From Bacillota bacterium (GTDB taxonomy: Bacteria > Bacillota > Clostridia > Lachnospirales > Lachnospiraceae): 64,000 bases of DNA. Both the position numbers and the translations under genes were made by a program. Position 1 is the first letter of the stretch, and every line of letters starts with the position of its first letter. Under the pieces are notes generated by a model. That model worked only from the letters and a program-made list of their open reading frames with translations. It had not been told where the DNA came from and made no database searches. Shown here piece by piece: positions 43,054 through 51,648 of this stretch. The stretch covers positions 47,786 through 111,785 of the forward strand of contig JAEWIZ010000017.1 of the NCBI GenBank assembly GCA_023386815.1, given 5' to 3'.

Positions 43054-43710
43054 ATGAAGATAAATGAAGAAATAATTGAACGCGTCACACGGCTTGTCAT
43101 AGAGGAAATCAAGGCAAAGGGCGGAGTTCAAGGACTATCGGCGGGAGAACAAACTGCAGGAGACGGAAGAGTTGTGAAGACTTCCTATGCAGGATACCCC
43201 ATAGCAAAACAAGGAACAAATCCGAAAGAAGTAGTAATTGGAGTTGGACCGGCATTTCAAAGAGAAATCAATAAGACAATTAATGGACTTAGCTTAGAAG
43301 ATGTTATAAAAAATGTAAAAGCTGGCATAGAAGAGGAAGGAATGGTACCTAGAGTGGTGAAGGTGCTAAAGACCTCCGACGTATGCTTTATGGGACTGGA
43401 AGCGGCGAAACTAAGCGGCTCTGGTATTGGAATCGGATTACAGTCAAAGGGAACAGCAGTAATTCATCAAAAGGATTTATATCCCTTATCTAACCTGGAA
43501 TTATTCCCGCAAGCACCGTTGATGACCTTGGAAACCTATCGTGCAATTGGTAGAAACGCTGCCAAATATGTAAAAGGTGAAAAGGTAACCCCGATTGAGG
43601 GTCAGAACGATCCTTTGGTAAGAGCCAACTATCAGGTAAAAGCAGCGTTAATGCATATTAAGGAAACTGAGCAAGTTGATTTAAGTATTCCTTATATTGA
43701 ATGGAAGTAG
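43054..43710 (+). CDS. pduD: Diol dehydratase, medium subunit
   Basis: The beta subunit holds much of the cobalamin. The 218-residue protein carries KEVVIGVGPAFQREINKTIN near residue 67, RVVKVLKTSDVCFMG near 105 and GIGIGLQSKGTAVIHQKDL near 130, all typical of PduD. It lacks the long N-terminal targeting extension seen in PduD proteins of microcompartments, since the core begins soon after a short helix (IIERVTRLVIEEI) and linker. GGAGGTATCT precedes the ATG. pduE starts 15 bases after its stop. Confidence 0.93.
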   Translation: MKINEEIIERVTRLVIEEIKAKGGVQGLSAGEQTAGDGRVVKTSYAGYPIAKQGTNPKEVVIGVGPAFQREINKTINGLSLEDVIKNVKAGIEEEGMVPRVVKVLKTSDVCFMGLEAAKLSGSGIGIGLQSKGTAVIHQKDLYPLSNLELFPQAPLMTLETYRAIGRNAAKYVKGEKVTPIEGQNDPLVRANYQVKAALMHIKETEQVDLSIPYIEWK

Positions 43711-43724
43711 GAAAGGAGAATATC

Positions 43725-44117
43725 ATGAAATATCCTTTAGGTGAAAATGAAAAAGCTTCCATCCGATCGAAAACGGGTAAAAAGCTTGATGAAATAACCA
43801 TAGATGAAATTAAAAAGGGAAATGTTACTGCCGATGACATTAAGATCTCAAAGGAGATGCTGCATAAGCAGGGCGAAGTAGCAAAGGAAAATGATAATTT
43901 AGGTCTGGCGAAGAATTTTGAAAGAGCCTCTGAATTAGTGGACGTGCCAGATGAAGTTATCTTAAAGATGTATAATATGCTTAGACCGAACCGAGCAACC
44001 AAACTGGAATTGGTGCTTATGGCACAGGAGCTTCTTGAAAAGTACAAAGCAGCAAACTGTGCGAAATTAGTATTAGAAGCAGCAGAAATTTATGAAAAAA
44101 GGGGAATCCTTCTTTGA
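43725..44117 (+). CDS. pduE: Diol dehydratase, small subunit
   Basis: The gamma subunit (130 residues) begins MKYPLGENEKASIRSKTGKK and includes FERASELVDVPDEVILKMYN and LRPNRATKLEL, as in PduE. AAAGGAGAATATC sets the start at 43725; the track of open frame upstream overlaps pduD and is not used. The stop overlaps the start of the reactivase gene by four bases. Confidence 0.93.
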   Translation: MKYPLGENEKASIRSKTGKKLDEITIDEIKKGNVTADDIKISKEMLHKQGEVAKENDNLGLAKNFERASELVDVPDEVILKMYNMLRPNRATKLELVLMAQELLEKYKAANCAKLVLEAAEIYEKRGILL

Positions 44118-45940
44118 AATTAATTGCGGGTGTGGATATTGGTAATTCAACAACGGAAGTTTGTATTGGCAGACGAAGTGATGATGGCAAGATTTCCTTC
44201 CTAGCGTCCGCTTCCAAGCTGACCACCGGAACAAAAGGTACGTTAGCTAATGTTCCCGGAATTAAGGCAGCACTGGAAGAAGCTATGGGAAGCTTGAAAA
44301 TGCCTGTTAGCGCTCTTAGTCTGATCAGAATTAATGAGGCAACTCCTGTGATTGGAGACACTGCGATGGAGACGATTACGGAAACCATCATAACAGAGTC
44401 CTCCATGATCGGGCACAATCCTGCTACTCCGGCGGGAACAGGCCAAGCCGTTGGAACCATTCTGCACATTTCAAAGCTGGATCAAGGCAAGACAGGACAT
44501 TCCTACATTATTACAGCAGATCGTAAGTATTCCTATGAGAAGATTGCTGAACTAGTGAATCAATACAGTATGAGACTCGATCTGTCGGGAATTATTTTAC
44601 AGGCAGATGAAGCTGTACTAGTATGGAATCGTTTAGCAAGAAAAATCCCAATTGTAGATGAAGTGAAAAATATAGATCAAATCCCGGAAGGTAAGCTTGC
44701 TGCGGTTGAAGTGGCGATCCCGGGTCAAACGATCCGAATGCTATCAAATCCCTACGGGATAGCAACACTGTTGAAGCTGAATGCTGATGAGACGAAGCAG
44801 GTAACCCCCATTGCTAAAAGTCTGATTGGAAAGCGAAGCGCAGTTGTCATAAAAACACCCCATGGCAATGTGAAGGAGAATATCCTTCCAGCGGGTGAGA
44901 TTTACTTTGAATCTGATAAAACCTATGTGGTAAATATTGATGCTGGCGCTGAAAAGATTATGGAAACCTTGGCAGACGCAGGGGAGATAAAGGATATTTA
45001 CGGACAGGATAATACCAATATTGGTAATATGCTATCAAGAATCAAAGTCAGTATGGGTAAAGTAAGCGAGGAAACCGGTGGAACGGTTAAGATCACTGAT
45101 ATTTTAGCGGTGGATACCTTAGCCCCGGTACCAATTGCAGGCTCTCTGGCAGGAGAGGCTTGTCTGGAAAAGGCTGTAGGAATTGCGGCGATGGTAAAGA
45201 CACAGCAATTGCCCATGGAAAAGATAGCCTTAGAATTAAAACGACAGTTAAATATTGAGGTTAAGGTTGCAGGTGTAGAAGCAGTGATGGCTTCCCTGGG
45301 AGCAATTACAACACCCGGAACAAGGCTGCCCCTGGCAATTCTTGACCTGGGCGGTGGATCTACGGACGCGGCACTGATTAGTGAAGACGGTCGTGTATCG
45401 GTAACTCATCAGGCAGGTGCCGGAGAACTGGTAACCATGCTAATACAGACAGAATTAGGCCTAACCAGCCGTCTGACAGCGGAACAGATTAAGAAATATC
45501 CTTTGGCTAAGATCGAGAGTCTGTATCATATGCGCCTGGAAAGCGGGGCAGTCCAGTTCTTTGAAGATGCCATTGATCCCAAGTATTTTGGAAGTGTGGT
45601 GCTGTTGGCTCCTGAGGAAATGATTAAAATCGATCAGGACATACCCTTGGAGAAGATTGCTGCGGTACGAAACGAAGCAAAGAGAAAGGTATTTTATCAA
45701 AATGCCGTACGTGCCTTAAAAAAGGTAGCACCAGAGCATAATTTGCGTAATATACCCAATATCGTTTTAGTAGGCGGTTCCGCAGAGGATTTTGAGATTC
45801 CCGAGATGTTAATGGAGGAATTTATCAATTTCAAGATTGTATGCGGCCGAGGAAATATCAGGGGGATAGAAGGGCCAAGAAATGCAGTGGCAACAGGCCT
45901 TGTGTTATCCTATATAGGTGGAAACCATGGTAACGAATAA
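44114..45940 (+). CDS. pduG: Diol dehydratase reactivase, large subunit
   Basis: This ATP-dependent chaperone-like protein releases damaged cobalamin from the dehydratase. It has the actin/Hsp70-like phosphate motifs IAGVDIGNSTTEVCIG at the start and LDLGGGSTDAALI near residue 418, over the usual length of about 605-610 residues. The start is TTG at 44114, overlapping the pduE stop; GGGG lies upstream. The medium-type small reactivase gene follows with a 14-base overlap. Confidence 0.94.
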   Translation: MKLIAGVDIGNSTTEVCIGRRSDDGKISFLASASKLTTGTKGTLANVPGIKAALEEAMGSLKMPVSALSLIRINEATPVIGDTAMETITETIITESSMIGHNPATPAGTGQAVGTILHISKLDQGKTGHSYIITADRKYSYEKIAELVNQYSMRLDLSGIILQADEAVLVWNRLARKIPIVDEVKNIDQIPEGKLAAVEVAIPGQTIRMLSNPYGIATLLKLNADETKQVTPIAKSLIGKRSAVVIKTPHGNVKENILPAGEIYFESDKTYVVNIDAGAEKIMETLADAGEIKDIYGQDNTNIGNMLSRIKVSMGKVSEETGGTVKITDILAVDTLAPVPIAGSLAGEACLEKAVGIAAMVKTQQLPMEKIALELKRQLNIEVKVAGVEAVMASLGAITTPGTRLPLAILDLGGGSTDAALISEDGRVSVTHQAGAGELVTMLIQTELGLTSRLTAEQIKKYPLAKIESLYHMRLESGAVQFFEDAIDPKYFGSVVLLAPEEMIKIDQDIPLEKIAAVRNEAKRKVFYQNAVRALKKVAPEHNLRNIPNIVLVGGSAEDFEIPEMLMEEFINFKIVCGRGNIRGIEGPRNAVATGLVLSYIGGNHGNE

Positions 45941-46262
45941 GCCAACGATCTTAATCTATACAATGGAACCTGAGCAGAATATACTTCGTGAAATCTGTGC
46001 AGGGATCGAAGAAGAAGGCGTGCTCTTTGAGCTTGTCCGAAAAGAAGCAATGGACTTTGAGGATCTGTGTTTTGAAAGTGCCAATGACTCAATTCTTGGA
46101 TCAGGCATTGGAGTTCTTCGTTCTCAGGCGGCCTTACATTTACGGTTACTGCCGAAAGGAAAACAATTATTTTCTATGAGGAATCCCACCCTAGCTCAGG
46201 CCAGGTGTCTTGGGGCAAATGCAGCAAGAGCGGTAAAGCGCATTCCGTTCAAAGAATTATAA
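45927..46262 (+). CDS. pduH: Diol dehydratase reactivase, small subunit
   Basis: This 111-residue protein resembles the beta subunit of the dehydratase and swaps with it during reactivation. Visible are PEQNILREICAGIEEEG, DSILGSGIGV and the region KGKQLFSMRNPT, as in PduH/DdrB. AGGTGGAAACC supports the ATG at 45927; the GTG at 45918 lies inside that site. It overlaps the end of pduG. Confidence 0.9.
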   Translation: MVTNKPTILIYTMEPEQNILREICAGIEEEGVLFELVRKEAMDFEDLCFESANDSILGSGIGVLRSQAALHLRLLPKGKQLFSMRNPTLAQARCLGANAARAVKRIPFKEL

Positions 46263-46311
46263 ATGATAAATAAAAGGTAACAACGATGGCATTCATAAGA
46301 GGGATGATAAG

Positions 46312-47331
46312 ATGAACATATATACCAAAACAGGAGATAACGGTTCAACCAATTTAATGAAGCTCCAGAATGTATCAAAAACCGATGATCGGATTCAGTG
46401 CCTTGGTACAATCGATGAGCTGACTAGCCAGATAGGAGCGGTGAAGGCCTCTGAAACCAATGAAGAAATTCGTAAGGAGTTAGAACGAATTCAGAGAAAC
46501 CTGATGAAAATCATGGCTGCCATAGCAGATCAGTTTAATAAAGAATATAAGTTTTCTGAAAATGAAGTCACCCGACTGGAAGAAGAAATAGATCGTCTCG
46601 AAACTAGCTTTGAGCGGAAAAAAGAATTTGTTCTTCCTGGCAGTAATCCAAAATCAGCTCAGATCGATATTGCAAGAACCATTGCAAGACGCGCGGAGCG
46701 TACCTTTATTGCGGTTGATAAGAAGTTTAATGCTGATCCTGGTGCGAAAAAATATATGAATCGGTTAGCGGATTATCTCTATATGTTGGCGAGATATAAT
46801 GACAATCTCGTAGAAAAAGATAATTCAGGAAAGATAAATCAGCCTAAAGAGGTGGCACCGAAGATGTTAAATGATGACTTGGTAAATGCGGTAGTAAGAA
46901 AATTAGGTTTGGGCCGTAGTAGGATAGATTTGCATACCGCAAAGAAGCTTATTGAAAAGGTAGAAGAGCATGCTGTAGCTATGGGCTTAAATGCGGTTAT
47001 AGCTGTCTGCGGACCAGATGGTAACACCATTGCGGTTCATGTAATGGATAATGCATTCTTAGCAAGCTTTGATATCGCTATGAAAAAAGCGTATACCAGT
47101 GTGGCAGTTAAAATGAGCACTCAAAAATTAGGTGAGCTGGCTCAGCCCGGCGGAACCTTTTATGGAATTGATAAAGCGGATCATGGCCGTATGATTATTT
47201 TTGGAGGTGGAGTTCCTTTATACGATGGAGATAATATCATCGGAGGACTTGGTGTCAGCGGCGGAGTCTCAGAGGTGGATTCAGAGCTTGCAGAATTTGG
47301 TGCGGCTGCTTTGGCTGAAATCCTTGGATAA
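46312..47331 (+). CDS. pduO: Cob(I)alamin adenosyltransferase, PduO type with C-terminal GlcG-like domain
   Basis: The N-terminal half makes adenosylcobalamin from cob(I)alamin and ATP (IYTKTGDNGSTNLMK, then FVLPGSNPKSAQIDIARTIA and RRAERTF, near residues 110-130). The C-terminal half (about residues 190-339) is the heme/flavin-binding DUF336 domain (AVCGPDGNTIAVHVMDNA, GELAQPGGTFYGID). So the enzyme supplies coenzyme for the dehydratase encoded upstream. GAGGGATGATAAG precedes the ATG. A terminator follows. Confidence 0.94.
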   Translation: MNIYTKTGDNGSTNLMKLQNVSKTDDRIQCLGTIDELTSQIGAVKASETNEEIRKELERIQRNLMKIMAAIADQFNKEYKFSENEVTRLEEEIDRLETSFERKKEFVLPGSNPKSAQIDIARTIARRAERTFIAVDKKFNADPGAKKYMNRLADYLYMLARYNDNLVEKDNSGKINQPKEVAPKMLNDDLVNAVVRKLGLGRSRIDLHTAKKLIEKVEEHAVAMGLNAVIAVCGPDGNTIAVHVMDNAFLASFDIAMKKAYTSVAVKMSTQKLGELAQPGGTFYGIDKADHGRMIIFGGGVPLYDGDNIIGGLGVSGGVSEVDSELAEFGAAALAEILG

Positions 47332-47406
47332 GCAAATTGTAAATAATTACGAATTACCAGTTGCATCTTTTCTGGACTTATGATAAAATTCTGACCATAT
47401 TACAAA

Positions 47407-47435
47407 GGCGTTGCATATTGCAGCGCCATTTTTTT
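47407..47435 (+). terminator. Terminator after pduO
   Basis: GGCGTTGCA pairs with TGCAGCGCC (one G-T pair) around TAT, followed by ATTTTTTT. It ends the dehydratase operon. Confidence 0.88.
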
Positions 47436-47498
47436 ATGCATGGGCAAGTATGAACTAGCATGAGATTTTTCTTGTCCTGTCTGAAAGCGGGTGAAGTT

Positions 47499-48659
47499 AT
47501 GGCGATTATGGTAAAGAAGCTTTACAAAAATGGAACCTTTCTCTACAAGATGAATTTGATAGCCGGACGGAACGGACTTACCAATCTGGTTCAATGGGTA
47601 CATATTATTGAGGATTGCGATGTCAGTGCATTTCTTCATGGGCAGGAGCTGGTTTTTACGGCTGGAATTTTAAATCAGGAAAAGGATTGGCTGCTAAATT
47701 TCGCTAAAAGACTATATGAAGCCGGAGTAAGTGCATTTGTAGTGAATATCGGACCCCACACAAAAGAGATTACAAAGGAAGTGATAGACTTTTGTGACGA
47801 GGTAAACTTACCTTTGTTTACCATACCCTGGCAAACACGAATGGTGGATATGACAAGAGATTTTTGTCTTAGAATTATGAATAGTGAGCATGTGGAAAGC
47901 AGTATGGCAACCACGATTAAGAATATTATCTTCAGGATCGGTGATCTGGAAACTCAGATATTACAAATGGAACGATATGGCTACCAGAGAGATGGGTATT
48001 TCAGCTTTGTCAGCATTTATGCAGTAGGTAAAAACGGGGTATTTTCTCAGGAATACATGGACGCTCTGGCAAACTATGCAGAGAAGACAGCTAGAAGCAT
48101 ACAGGAATTGTATATCTCCTTTACCTATAAGGACTGTCTGATTCTTGTGCTGGTGGATTACTCCGATGAGGATATTAAGAATTTTGTGAAAGAGTTCCTG
48201 CGGGTTGTAAGACCTGAAAAATCAGAATATACCCTTTCCCTGGGAGTCAGCTCCAATCAGCAGGGGATCTATAACCAGGATAAAAACTTTGAGAAGGCTT
48301 TATCAGCACTGGATATAGCCAAGAGAAAGAGTGAGATCTGCAGCTTCTATGATAAATTAGATCTTTACCGGGTACTTTATGCGGTTGGAGATAAATCCAT
48401 CCTCCGAAGCTTTTATTATGACACAATAGGCAAGATTGAAACCTATGATAATAATAACGGTACAGAGCTTTTAAAGCTGTTGAGAACCTATTTTGAGAAT
48501 AACGCAAGTCTTCAGCTCGTATCTGAGAAGTTGTATATTCATCGAAATACTGTTACAAATCAGCTGAAAAAGATTGAAAATGTCACTGGGTATAATCCGC
48601 TTGAGATGGATGATCGGGTGCAACTTTATATGGGACTATTTATGAAGGATATCATATAA
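47499..48659 (+). CDS. PucR family transcriptional regulator
   Basis: The N-terminal PucR domain (LIAGRNGLTNLVQWVHIIED, FLHGQELVFTAGI) and C-terminal helix-turn-helix of the HTH_30 type (LQLVSEKLYIHRNTVTNQLK near residue 350) are visible, with a GGDEF-like linker (CdaR type) in between. Members control purine or other nitrogen catabolism. It stands alone between the diol dehydratase operon and the aminotransferase gene, so it may control either side; the pyrimidine-like cluster downstream fits the family's habits best. ATG 47499 is favoured over an upstream ATG without a ribosome site. Confidence 0.82.
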   Translation: MAIMVKKLYKNGTFLYKMNLIAGRNGLTNLVQWVHIIEDCDVSAFLHGQELVFTAGILNQEKDWLLNFAKRLYEAGVSAFVVNIGPHTKEITKEVIDFCDEVNLPLFTIPWQTRMVDMTRDFCLRIMNSEHVESSMATTIKNIIFRIGDLETQILQMERYGYQRDGYFSFVSIYAVGKNGVFSQEYMDALANYAEKTARSIQELYISFTYKDCLILVLVDYSDEDIKNFVKEFLRVVRPEKSEYTLSLGVSSNQQGIYNQDKNFEKALSALDIAKRKSEICSFYDKLDLYRVLYAVGDKSILRSFYYDTIGKIETYDNNNGTELLKLLRTYFENNASLQLVSEKLYIHRNTVTNQLKKIENVTGYNPLEMDDRVQLYMGLFMKDII

Positions 48660-48744
48660 GTGGAAGTTGAATTATACTTCCGATGAAAGGCGCTATATTA
48701 TCTCCGCCTATGCATTTGCACAATTATCTTTGGTCGGATATCAA

Positions 48745-48773
48745 TTGATTTCATACCAGACTGTGATTATAAT
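48745..48773 (+). promoter_or_regulatory. Promoter of the aminotransferase leader
   Basis: TTGATT (48745-48750) and a perfect TATAAT (48768-48773) are 17 bases apart. The RNA would start near 48780 and carry a leader of about 118 bases. Confidence 0.8.
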
Positions 48774-48796
48774 AACTTCTAACATATAACATAAGG

Positions 48797-48835
48797 TTAA
48801 CAACAGATCTCATTTGTAGATGATTTCGTTGTTAA
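48797..48835 (+). promoter_or_regulatory. First leader hairpin before the aminotransferase gene
   Basis: TTAACAAC (48797-48804) pairs exactly with GTTGTTAA (48828-48835), with an inner TCAT/ATGA stem and a 6-base loop TTGTAG. It precedes the terminator hairpin by 8 bases. Confidence 0.65.
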
Positions 48836-48843
48836 AAAACGGT

Positions 48844-48882
48844 AGCAGCAATGGAGCAGTGAATTCTCCTTGCTGCTTTTTT
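48844..48882 (+). terminator. Leader terminator (attenuator) abutting the aminotransferase ribosome site
   Basis: AGCAGCAA pairs with TTGCTGCT and GGAG with CTCC (12 bp, one bulged T), with loop CAGTGAATT, and then six Ts. The Shine-Dalgarno sequence AGGAGG begins one base later. Transcription must pass this terminator to express the gene. Confidence 0.8.
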
Positions 48883-48897
48883 AGGAGGAAGAATAAT

Positions 48898-50223
48898 ATG
48901 CAGGGCAATATGATCAAGAGTAAGTCGATGCAGTATAATTTGCAGTCCTGGAGTAAGCAAAAGAATATTAACCCAATCCCTGTGGAAAGGGCGGAAGGAA
49001 TCTACTTTTGGGACTATGAAGGGGAACGTTACACGGATATGTCTTCTCAGCTGGTTAATATGAATCTGGGATTTGGAAATAAAGCAATCGGAGCAGCAAT
49101 TAAGGAGCAGGTCGATCAATATTGTTTTATTGGACCTTCCTACGCTTCTGCTTCCAGAGCAGAGCTGGCGCAGATGATTATTGGCCTAATGCCGGAGAGC
49201 ATGGGTAAGGTGTTCTTTACGAATGCCGGAGCGGAAGCTAACGAAAATGCAATTAAGATAGCAAAAATGTATACCGGGCGCAATAAGATTATGAGCAGAT
49301 ATCGTAGTTATCATGGTTCCTCCTTTGGTTCCGGTAATCTGACCGGCGAACCGAGAAGATATGCTCTGGAGCCAGGTATTCCAGGATTTATTAAGTTCTT
49401 TGATCCATATATCTATCGTGAAGCAATCGAATTTTCTACCGAAGAGGCTGCGACTAATTATTATCTTACCAAGCTTGAGGAGCAGATTGTATATGAGGGT
49501 GAGACTTCCATAGCGGCGATTGTACTAGAGACAGTTACCGGCTCTAACGGAATCATCATTCCACCAAAGGGATATTTGCCAGGGGTAAGAGAATTGTGTG
49601 ATAAATATGGAATTTTGATGGTCTGTGATGAGGTTATGACCGGATGGTGTCGTACCGGAACAATGTTTGCTTTTGAGAATTTTGATGTAGTACCTGATCT
49701 GGTGACCTTTGCAAAAGGGGTAACCTGTGGCTATGTACCTCTGGGCGGTGTAGTCGTAAGTAAACAGATTGCTGCATATTTTGATGATAACCTTTTGTCC
49801 TGCGGTCTGACCTACAGTGGCCATCCACTTGCCTGTGCTGCAGGTGTGGCTTGTATTAAGTACTATGAGGAGGCAGATATCTTAAGTAATGTGAACAAGG
49901 TTGGCAGGATTTTGGGCAATAGGCTGGAAGAGCTGAAGGTGAAGCATAAAAGTGTGGGGGATGTTCGTTACATCGGGCTCTTCTCTGCCGTAGAACTGGT
50001 GAAGGATCAAGCTACGAAAGAACCCTTAGTACCATACGGAAAAGATCCGGAGGGAATTATGGGAAAGATACTTGGTAAGTTGAAGGCTAGAAGGTTTATG
50101 ACCTATACTCATGAGAATATGATTCTGGTAGCACCTCCGCTTATTATCACCGAGGACCAGCTTATAGAGGAATTGATTAAGCTGGATGAGGTTCTAACAG
50201 AGGTAGATCAGGAGTTTTTATAG
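48898..50223 (+). CDS. Class III PLP aminotransferase, possible beta-alanine:pyruvate or similar
   Basis: A fold-type I omega-aminotransferase of 441 residues. It has the class III signatures GKVFFTNAGAEANENAIKIA near residue 101, SRYRSYHGSSFGSG near 132, DEVMTGWCRTG near 245 and the PLP lysine in TFAKGVTCGYVPLGG near 273. The substrate is not fixed by motif; taurine, GABA and beta-alanine enzymes all lie in this group. Next to hydantoinase, PreA and ureidopropionase genes, transfer of the beta-alanine amino group to give malonate semialdehyde is the best inference. AGGAGGAAGAATAAT sets the ATG at 48898. Confidence 0.85.
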   Translation: MQGNMIKSKSMQYNLQSWSKQKNINPIPVERAEGIYFWDYEGERYTDMSSQLVNMNLGFGNKAIGAAIKEQVDQYCFIGPSYASASRAELAQMIIGLMPESMGKVFFTNAGAEANENAIKIAKMYTGRNKIMSRYRSYHGSSFGSGNLTGEPRRYALEPGIPGFIKFFDPYIYREAIEFSTEEAATNYYLTKLEEQIVYEGETSIAAIVLETVTGSNGIIIPPKGYLPGVRELCDKYGILMVCDEVMTGWCRTGTMFAFENFDVVPDLVTFAKGVTCGYVPLGGVVVSKQIAAYFDDNLLSCGLTYSGHPLACAAGVACIKYYEEADILSNVNKVGRILGNRLEELKVKHKSVGDVRYIGLFSAVELVKDQATKEPLVPYGKDPEGIMGKILGKLKARRFMTYTHENMILVAPPLIITEDQLIEELIKLDEVLTEVDQEFL

Positions 50224-50267
50224 AATAGGTAGACCTTCATCTGTTTACAATGGAGGAGATAAAAACT

Positions 50268-50285
50268 ATGCAAAATAATAAATAG
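50268..50285 (+). CDS. Possible 5-codon leader peptide before the alcohol dehydrogenase gene
   Basis: ATGCAAAATAATAAATAG (MQNNK) has a strong ribosome site TGGAGGAGAT upstream and ends 5 bases before a terminator-like hairpin. A translated minigene in this position could regulate read-through. Only sequence evidence exists. Confidence 0.3.
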   Translation: MQNNK

Positions 50286-50289
50286 AGAA

Positions 50290-50338
50290 AAACAAGCAGC
50301 GATGGAGCTACAACAAAGCCATCAGTTGTTTGTTTTTT
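50290..50338 (+). terminator. Terminator/attenuator between aminotransferase and alcohol dehydrogenase genes
   Basis: AACAAGCAGCGATGG (50291-50305) pairs with 50319-50334 over 15 bp (G-T pairs, one bulged A), loop of 13 bases, then six Ts ending at 50338. The dehydrogenase ribosome site GAGAGGGG starts about 5 bases later. The 5' arm shares AGCAGCRATGGAGC with the attenuator at 48844. Confidence 0.7.
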
Positions 50339-50357
50339 ATTAGAGAGGGGTTAAGGA

Positions 50358-51509
50358 ATGGCAGGTCAGTTTACATTACCGAATAAAGTGATCTTTGGCA
50401 AGGAGGCTTTAAGCGCCAGTGAAGCAGCAATGAAGGAACTTGGGAAAAGGGCATTTATTGTAACCGGAAAGATTATTACAAAATCAGGCATGGTAGGGAT
50501 ACTTACTAATTATCTAGATCAATGGAGGATTGAATACGAGATCTTCAATGATATTACCGGAGAACCGACGGTGGAAATGATTGAAGCCGGGGTAAAGGCC
50601 TATCAGAAGTGGAATTGTGATTTCTTAATTGCCATTGGTGGCGGAAGTCCTTTGGATAGTGCGAAAGCGATTGCAGCAATGACTGTACTGCCAGGCACAA
50701 TCTCTGATTATATGGGGAAGGAAATGAAGGGTGAGTTTCCACCCACAGTATTAATTCCTACGACTGCAGGTACCGGTTCAGAAGCAACCAAGTTCACCAT
50801 AATTACAGATACGAAAAAGAATATAAAAATGCTGTTAAAGGGTGATGACCTCCTACCAAAGGTGGCAATCCTGGATTCCTTATTAACCATGTCAGCACCT
50901 GCTGCTATTACAGCGGCAACAGGGATGGATGCTCTTACACATGCAGTCGAGTCCTATACTTCAAGAAAAGGTAATACTCTTACCGACATTTATGCAATAT
51001 CAGCGATCAAGCGAATTTTTCGGTATCTGCCGAAGGCATATGAGGATGGAAGTGATAGGAGGGCAAGGGAAGAGTTACAAATTGCAGCTTTTGAAGCAGG
51101 TGTCTGTATCAATAACGCATCAGTTACCTTAGTACACGGAATGAGTAGACCCATTGGAGCACTCTTTCACGTACCCCATGGCATATCCAACGCTATGCTA
51201 ATCGTAGAATGCTTATCCTATGTATTAGAAGGGTGTTATGAAAGATTTGCAACCTTGGCAAAGGCCATTGGTGTTGCGGGGGAAAGTACGAGTGAGGGGG
51301 AGGCAGCAAAAGAATTTATAACAGCACTGGAATCCATTTGCAGAGTATGCCAGATTCCAACGTTAGAGGAGTATGGAATAAAGAAGGAAGAGTTTGAGGC
51401 TGTGATACCTAAGATGGCAGAAGATGCTATGGCGAGTGGAAGTCCCGGTAATACGATAAAAGTGGTAGATAAGGAAGATCTAATAAAGATATATCATCGA
51501 TTATGGTGA
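50358..51509 (+). CDS. Iron-containing alcohol dehydrogenase
   Basis: A group III NAD(P)-dependent alcohol dehydrogenase (383 residues). Visible are the nucleotide-binding GGGSPLDSAKAIA near residue 95, TTAGTGSEAT near 135, the metal ligand Asp in AILDSLLT near 176 and histidines in GMDALTHAVESY near 195 and GMSRPIGALFHVPHG near 260. It could reduce 3-hydroxypropionaldehyde from the diol dehydratase or malonate semialdehyde from the aminotransferase product; the context allows both. AGAGAGGGGTTAAGGA precedes the ATG, behind an attenuator-like hairpin. Confidence 0.9.
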   Translation: MAGQFTLPNKVIFGKEALSASEAAMKELGKRAFIVTGKIITKSGMVGILTNYLDQWRIEYEIFNDITGEPTVEMIEAGVKAYQKWNCDFLIAIGGGSPLDSAKAIAAMTVLPGTISDYMGKEMKGEFPPTVLIPTTAGTGSEATKFTIITDTKKNIKMLLKGDDLLPKVAILDSLLTMSAPAAITAATGMDALTHAVESYTSRKGNTLTDIYAISAIKRIFRYLPKAYEDGSDRRAREELQIAAFEAGVCINNASVTLVHGMSRPIGALFHVPHGISNAMLIVECLSYVLEGCYERFATLAKAIGVAGESTSEGEAAKEFITALESICRVCQIPTLEEYGIKKEEFEAVIPKMAEDAMASGSPGNTIKVVDKEDLIKIYHRLW

Positions 51510-51535
51510 AAATGTGAATAGGAACTTAAACTTAC

Positions 51536-51568
51536 AACGGCGTAAAGTGAAAACTTAACGCCGTTTTA
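51536..51568 (+). terminator. Terminator after the alcohol dehydrogenase gene
   Basis: AACGGCGTAAAGT pairs with ACTTAACGCCGTT (one mismatch) around GAAA, followed by TT. A small palindrome TTACGA-AACGTA-TCGTAA follows near 51575-51592 and might be an operator for the ABC transporter operon. Confidence 0.75.
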
Positions 51569-51648
51569 TGTTAGTTTACGAAACGTATCGTAAGTGAAAT
51601 TTTAAGTTCACAATTCATTAAATGATAAGGGTAGAAAGGGGCAGGATT

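Noticed and set aside
41297..47331. Microcompartment (pdu/eut) operon
   Set aside because: No shell protein genes are present and the medium subunit has no clear encapsulation peptide.
48780..48900. T-box or ANTAR-type leader before the aminotransferase
   Set aside because: There is no T-box core sequence, and the hairpin loop TTGTAG lacks the A1 and G4 bases of ANTAR sites.
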